A stretch of 64,000 nt of DNA, from assembly GCA_016342345.1 (NCBI GenBank), contig JAEINO010000015.1, positions 1 to 64,000 of the forward strand. Reading direction: 5' to 3'. Each line of letters starts with the position of its first letter. Within the stretch, counting starts at the first letter, position 1. This DNA is from Pseudodesulfovibrio sp. (lineage in GTDB: Bacteria > Desulfobacterota > Desulfovibrionia > Desulfovibrionales > Desulfovibrionaceae). A model generated the notes under the pieces. It saw only the letters and a list, made by a program, of their open reading frames with translations, ran no database searches and was not told the origin of the DNA. A program made the translations under genes and the position numbers. Of this stretch, positions 62,539-64,000 are shown in pieces.

Positions 62539-64000
62539 TTACCCCAATCCAACCCCCACCTTCATGACCTGACCTGTCAAATCAACATCATACCCGCCGA
62601 GTGTTCCGATCTTCGTCTTCACTTCGTCCGAACGAATCAAGGCAAGCAATGTCCTGATGCGTTCATCCTCCATGTATTCCGTGGGAATGACCAGATCATA
62701 CCGCTCATGGGCCAACGGCACAAAGTCGAGATCCAACGCCTTGGCAGCGGCATAGATTCCCAGTCCGCAATTGGCTGCGCCGGTCAACACGTTCACGGCC
62801 ACGGCCATGTGCGTGAATTCCTCATTGTCGTAGCCTTGTACAGCTTGGGGATTGATCCCAGCTGTTTTCAGGTGATGGTCGAGCAGGATGCGTGTCCCGG
62901 CTCCGCGCTGGCGGTTGATGAAAACCACGTCTTCGCGGGCCAGATCGTTCACTCCCTTGATGTTGAGCGGGTTGCCTTTGGTCACGATAAGTCCCTGATG
63001 GCGGATGGCGAGATTGACCACGGTCACATCAAGTTCTTTGAGATAGCGGTCTATGAACGGGAAATTGAAATCATTGGTTTCCGGGTCGAACAGATGCGCG
63101 CCTGCAAACAGGGCTGATCCTGCCTTGAGAGCGGTCAATCCTCCCATGCTCCCGGCGTGGCTGGACACCAGCCGCATCGGTTCTGACAATCCCATGAGCT
63201 CGTTGGCGAGCAGGTCCAGAGTGTTGTCATGGCTGCCCACATGGACAAGTACCCGGTCCAGTTCCGATTTGGGAACAAGCAGTTCAGCGGTCAGGGTTTC
63301 GCCTTGTTCCGCGCCTTCCACATCTTCGGAAATGTAGGCCACGGCCTGGGCCTTGGTCATGGTGGTGATCATTCCCGCGCCTCGTGCCAGTGGCGCTGCC
63401 ACGATCTGATCGCCGATGCGTCCTGCTGCCAGTCGCAATGCTTCACGCATACCGGGTTTGGATGGCGTCTTGCGGGCGAGGATGACATCCGTGGTGACTC
63501 GTTCCGGGGCTGATTTGCCCATGAGCCATGCGACTATCGGGGCCAGGATTTTCTCGTGGCAGACAACCGCGCTGACAGGATAGCCCGGCGCGCCAACAAG
63601 CAGTCGGCCCGGAAAGCCGCTCCGTTCGTCCGAGATTGCGATGAGCGTGGGTTTGCCCGGCATGACACTGATGCCGTGTACCAGCACTTTGCCGATGGAT
63701 TCAAAGACGCGCTTTGAATAATCCTTGCTGCCTGCGCTGGAGCCTGCCCCAACCACGACCATGTGATTGCCGTTTTTCAAGCCATCCATGACTGCCGTGC
63801 GCAAGGTGTCTTCATTGTCGGGAACCGGAGTGGACCATGCTGCCGAGACACCCCATGAATCGGCATACGCCTTGAATACCTGCGAGTTGGATTCGATGAC
63901 TTGTCCGGCCTGGGGTGTTGGTTTGTCCAGAAAATCCAGCACTTCGTCGCCAGTGGGCAGGAACACTGTTTTGAGCTTTTCATGCACTTCGATTTCGTAG
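62539..64000 (-). CDS. moeA: Molybdopterin biosynthesis MoeA C-terminal region fused to a PBP-like domain (5' end beyond window)
   Basis: MVVVGAGSSAGSKDYSKRVFESIGKVLVHGISVMPGKPTLIA...GAPGYPVSAVVCHE MoeA signature; C-terminal LGSHDNTLDLLANEL...NRQRGAGTRILLDHHLKTAGI PBP_like; frame open to base 64000. Confidence 0.9.
   Translation of the reverse strand, partial: YEIEVHEKLKTVFLPTGDEVLDFLDKPTPQAGQVIESNSQVFKAYADSWGVSAAWSTPVPDNEDTLRTAVMDGLKNGNHMVVVGAGSSAGSKDYSKRVFESIGKVLVHGISVMPGKPTLIAISDERSGFPGRLLVGAPGYPVSAVVCHEKILAPIVAWLMGKSAPERVTTDVILARKTPSKPGMREALRLAAGRIGDQIVAAPLARGAGMITTMTKAQAVAYISEDVEGAEQGETLTAELLVPKSELDRVLVHVGSHDNTLDLLANELMGLSEPMRLVSSHAGSMGGLTALKAGSALFAGAHLFDPETNDFNFPFIDRYLKELDVTVVNLAIRHQGLIVTKGNPLNIKGVNDLAREDVVFINRQRGAGTRILLDHHLKTAGINPQAVQGYDNEEFTHMAVAVNVLTGAANCGLGIYAAAKALDLDFVPLAHERYDLVIPTEYMEDERIRTLLALIRSDEVKTKIGTLGGYDVDLTGQVMKVGVGLG

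Noticed and set aside
61997-63117. ORFs running through the 300-bp repeats and hairpins (171 aa minus, 280 aa plus)
   Set aside because: Translations of structured repeat DNA or antisense to moeA; typical spurious repeat ORFs

Overview
This 64-kb window reads as the chromosome of a sulfate-reducing deltaproteobacterium of the Desulfovibrio/Pseudodesulfovibrio type. The assignment rests on gene content and order; I ran no database search. Left to right: (1) a lactate/pyruvate oxidation locus (~0.4-22.3 kb): FadR/GntR regulator, Cys-rich FMN hydroxyacid dehydrogenase, TauE-like permease, hybrid histidine kinase plus sigma-54 regulator (LurR-like), then pyruvate:ferredoxin oxidoreductase, lactate permease, GlcD/GlcF-type D-lactate dehydrogenase, pta, ackA, LutC-like and fused LutB/LutA-like proteins. 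(2) A Dabb-domain gene followed by a ~127-bp palindromic element. (3) A TetR-RND efflux operon. (4) A minus-strand cluster (28.5-35.8 kb): an ECF-type sigma factor fused to an NrtA/SsuA-like substrate-binding domain, an FNT channel, an uncalled 44-aa membrane microprotein, a cytoplasmic-looking molybdo-enzyme, a ferredoxin subunit and an FmdE/MogA-like fusion. This is my best candidate for an undescribed system. (5) A glycerol/glycerol-3-P regulon (36-54 kb): GlpSTPQUV-type ABC importer, DeoR regulator, glpA, glpB, a membrane cytochrome b/heme c/Fe-S fusion, an HdrB-like protein, glpK, an Fe-alcohol dehydrogenase and an HdrD-like protein. (6) DEAD-box helicase, NAD kinase, citrate synthase, a Tat Fe-S protein plus cytochrome b561-like pair behind a CsoR/CstR-like operator, and CsaA. 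(7) A 1.3-kb noncoding region with an exact 300-bp-period tandem repeat and a diverged inverted copy whose hairpin has covarying stems. (8) The 3' part of a MoeA-PBP fusion gene. I found no CRISPR array, rRNA, recognisable tRNA or transposase gene.
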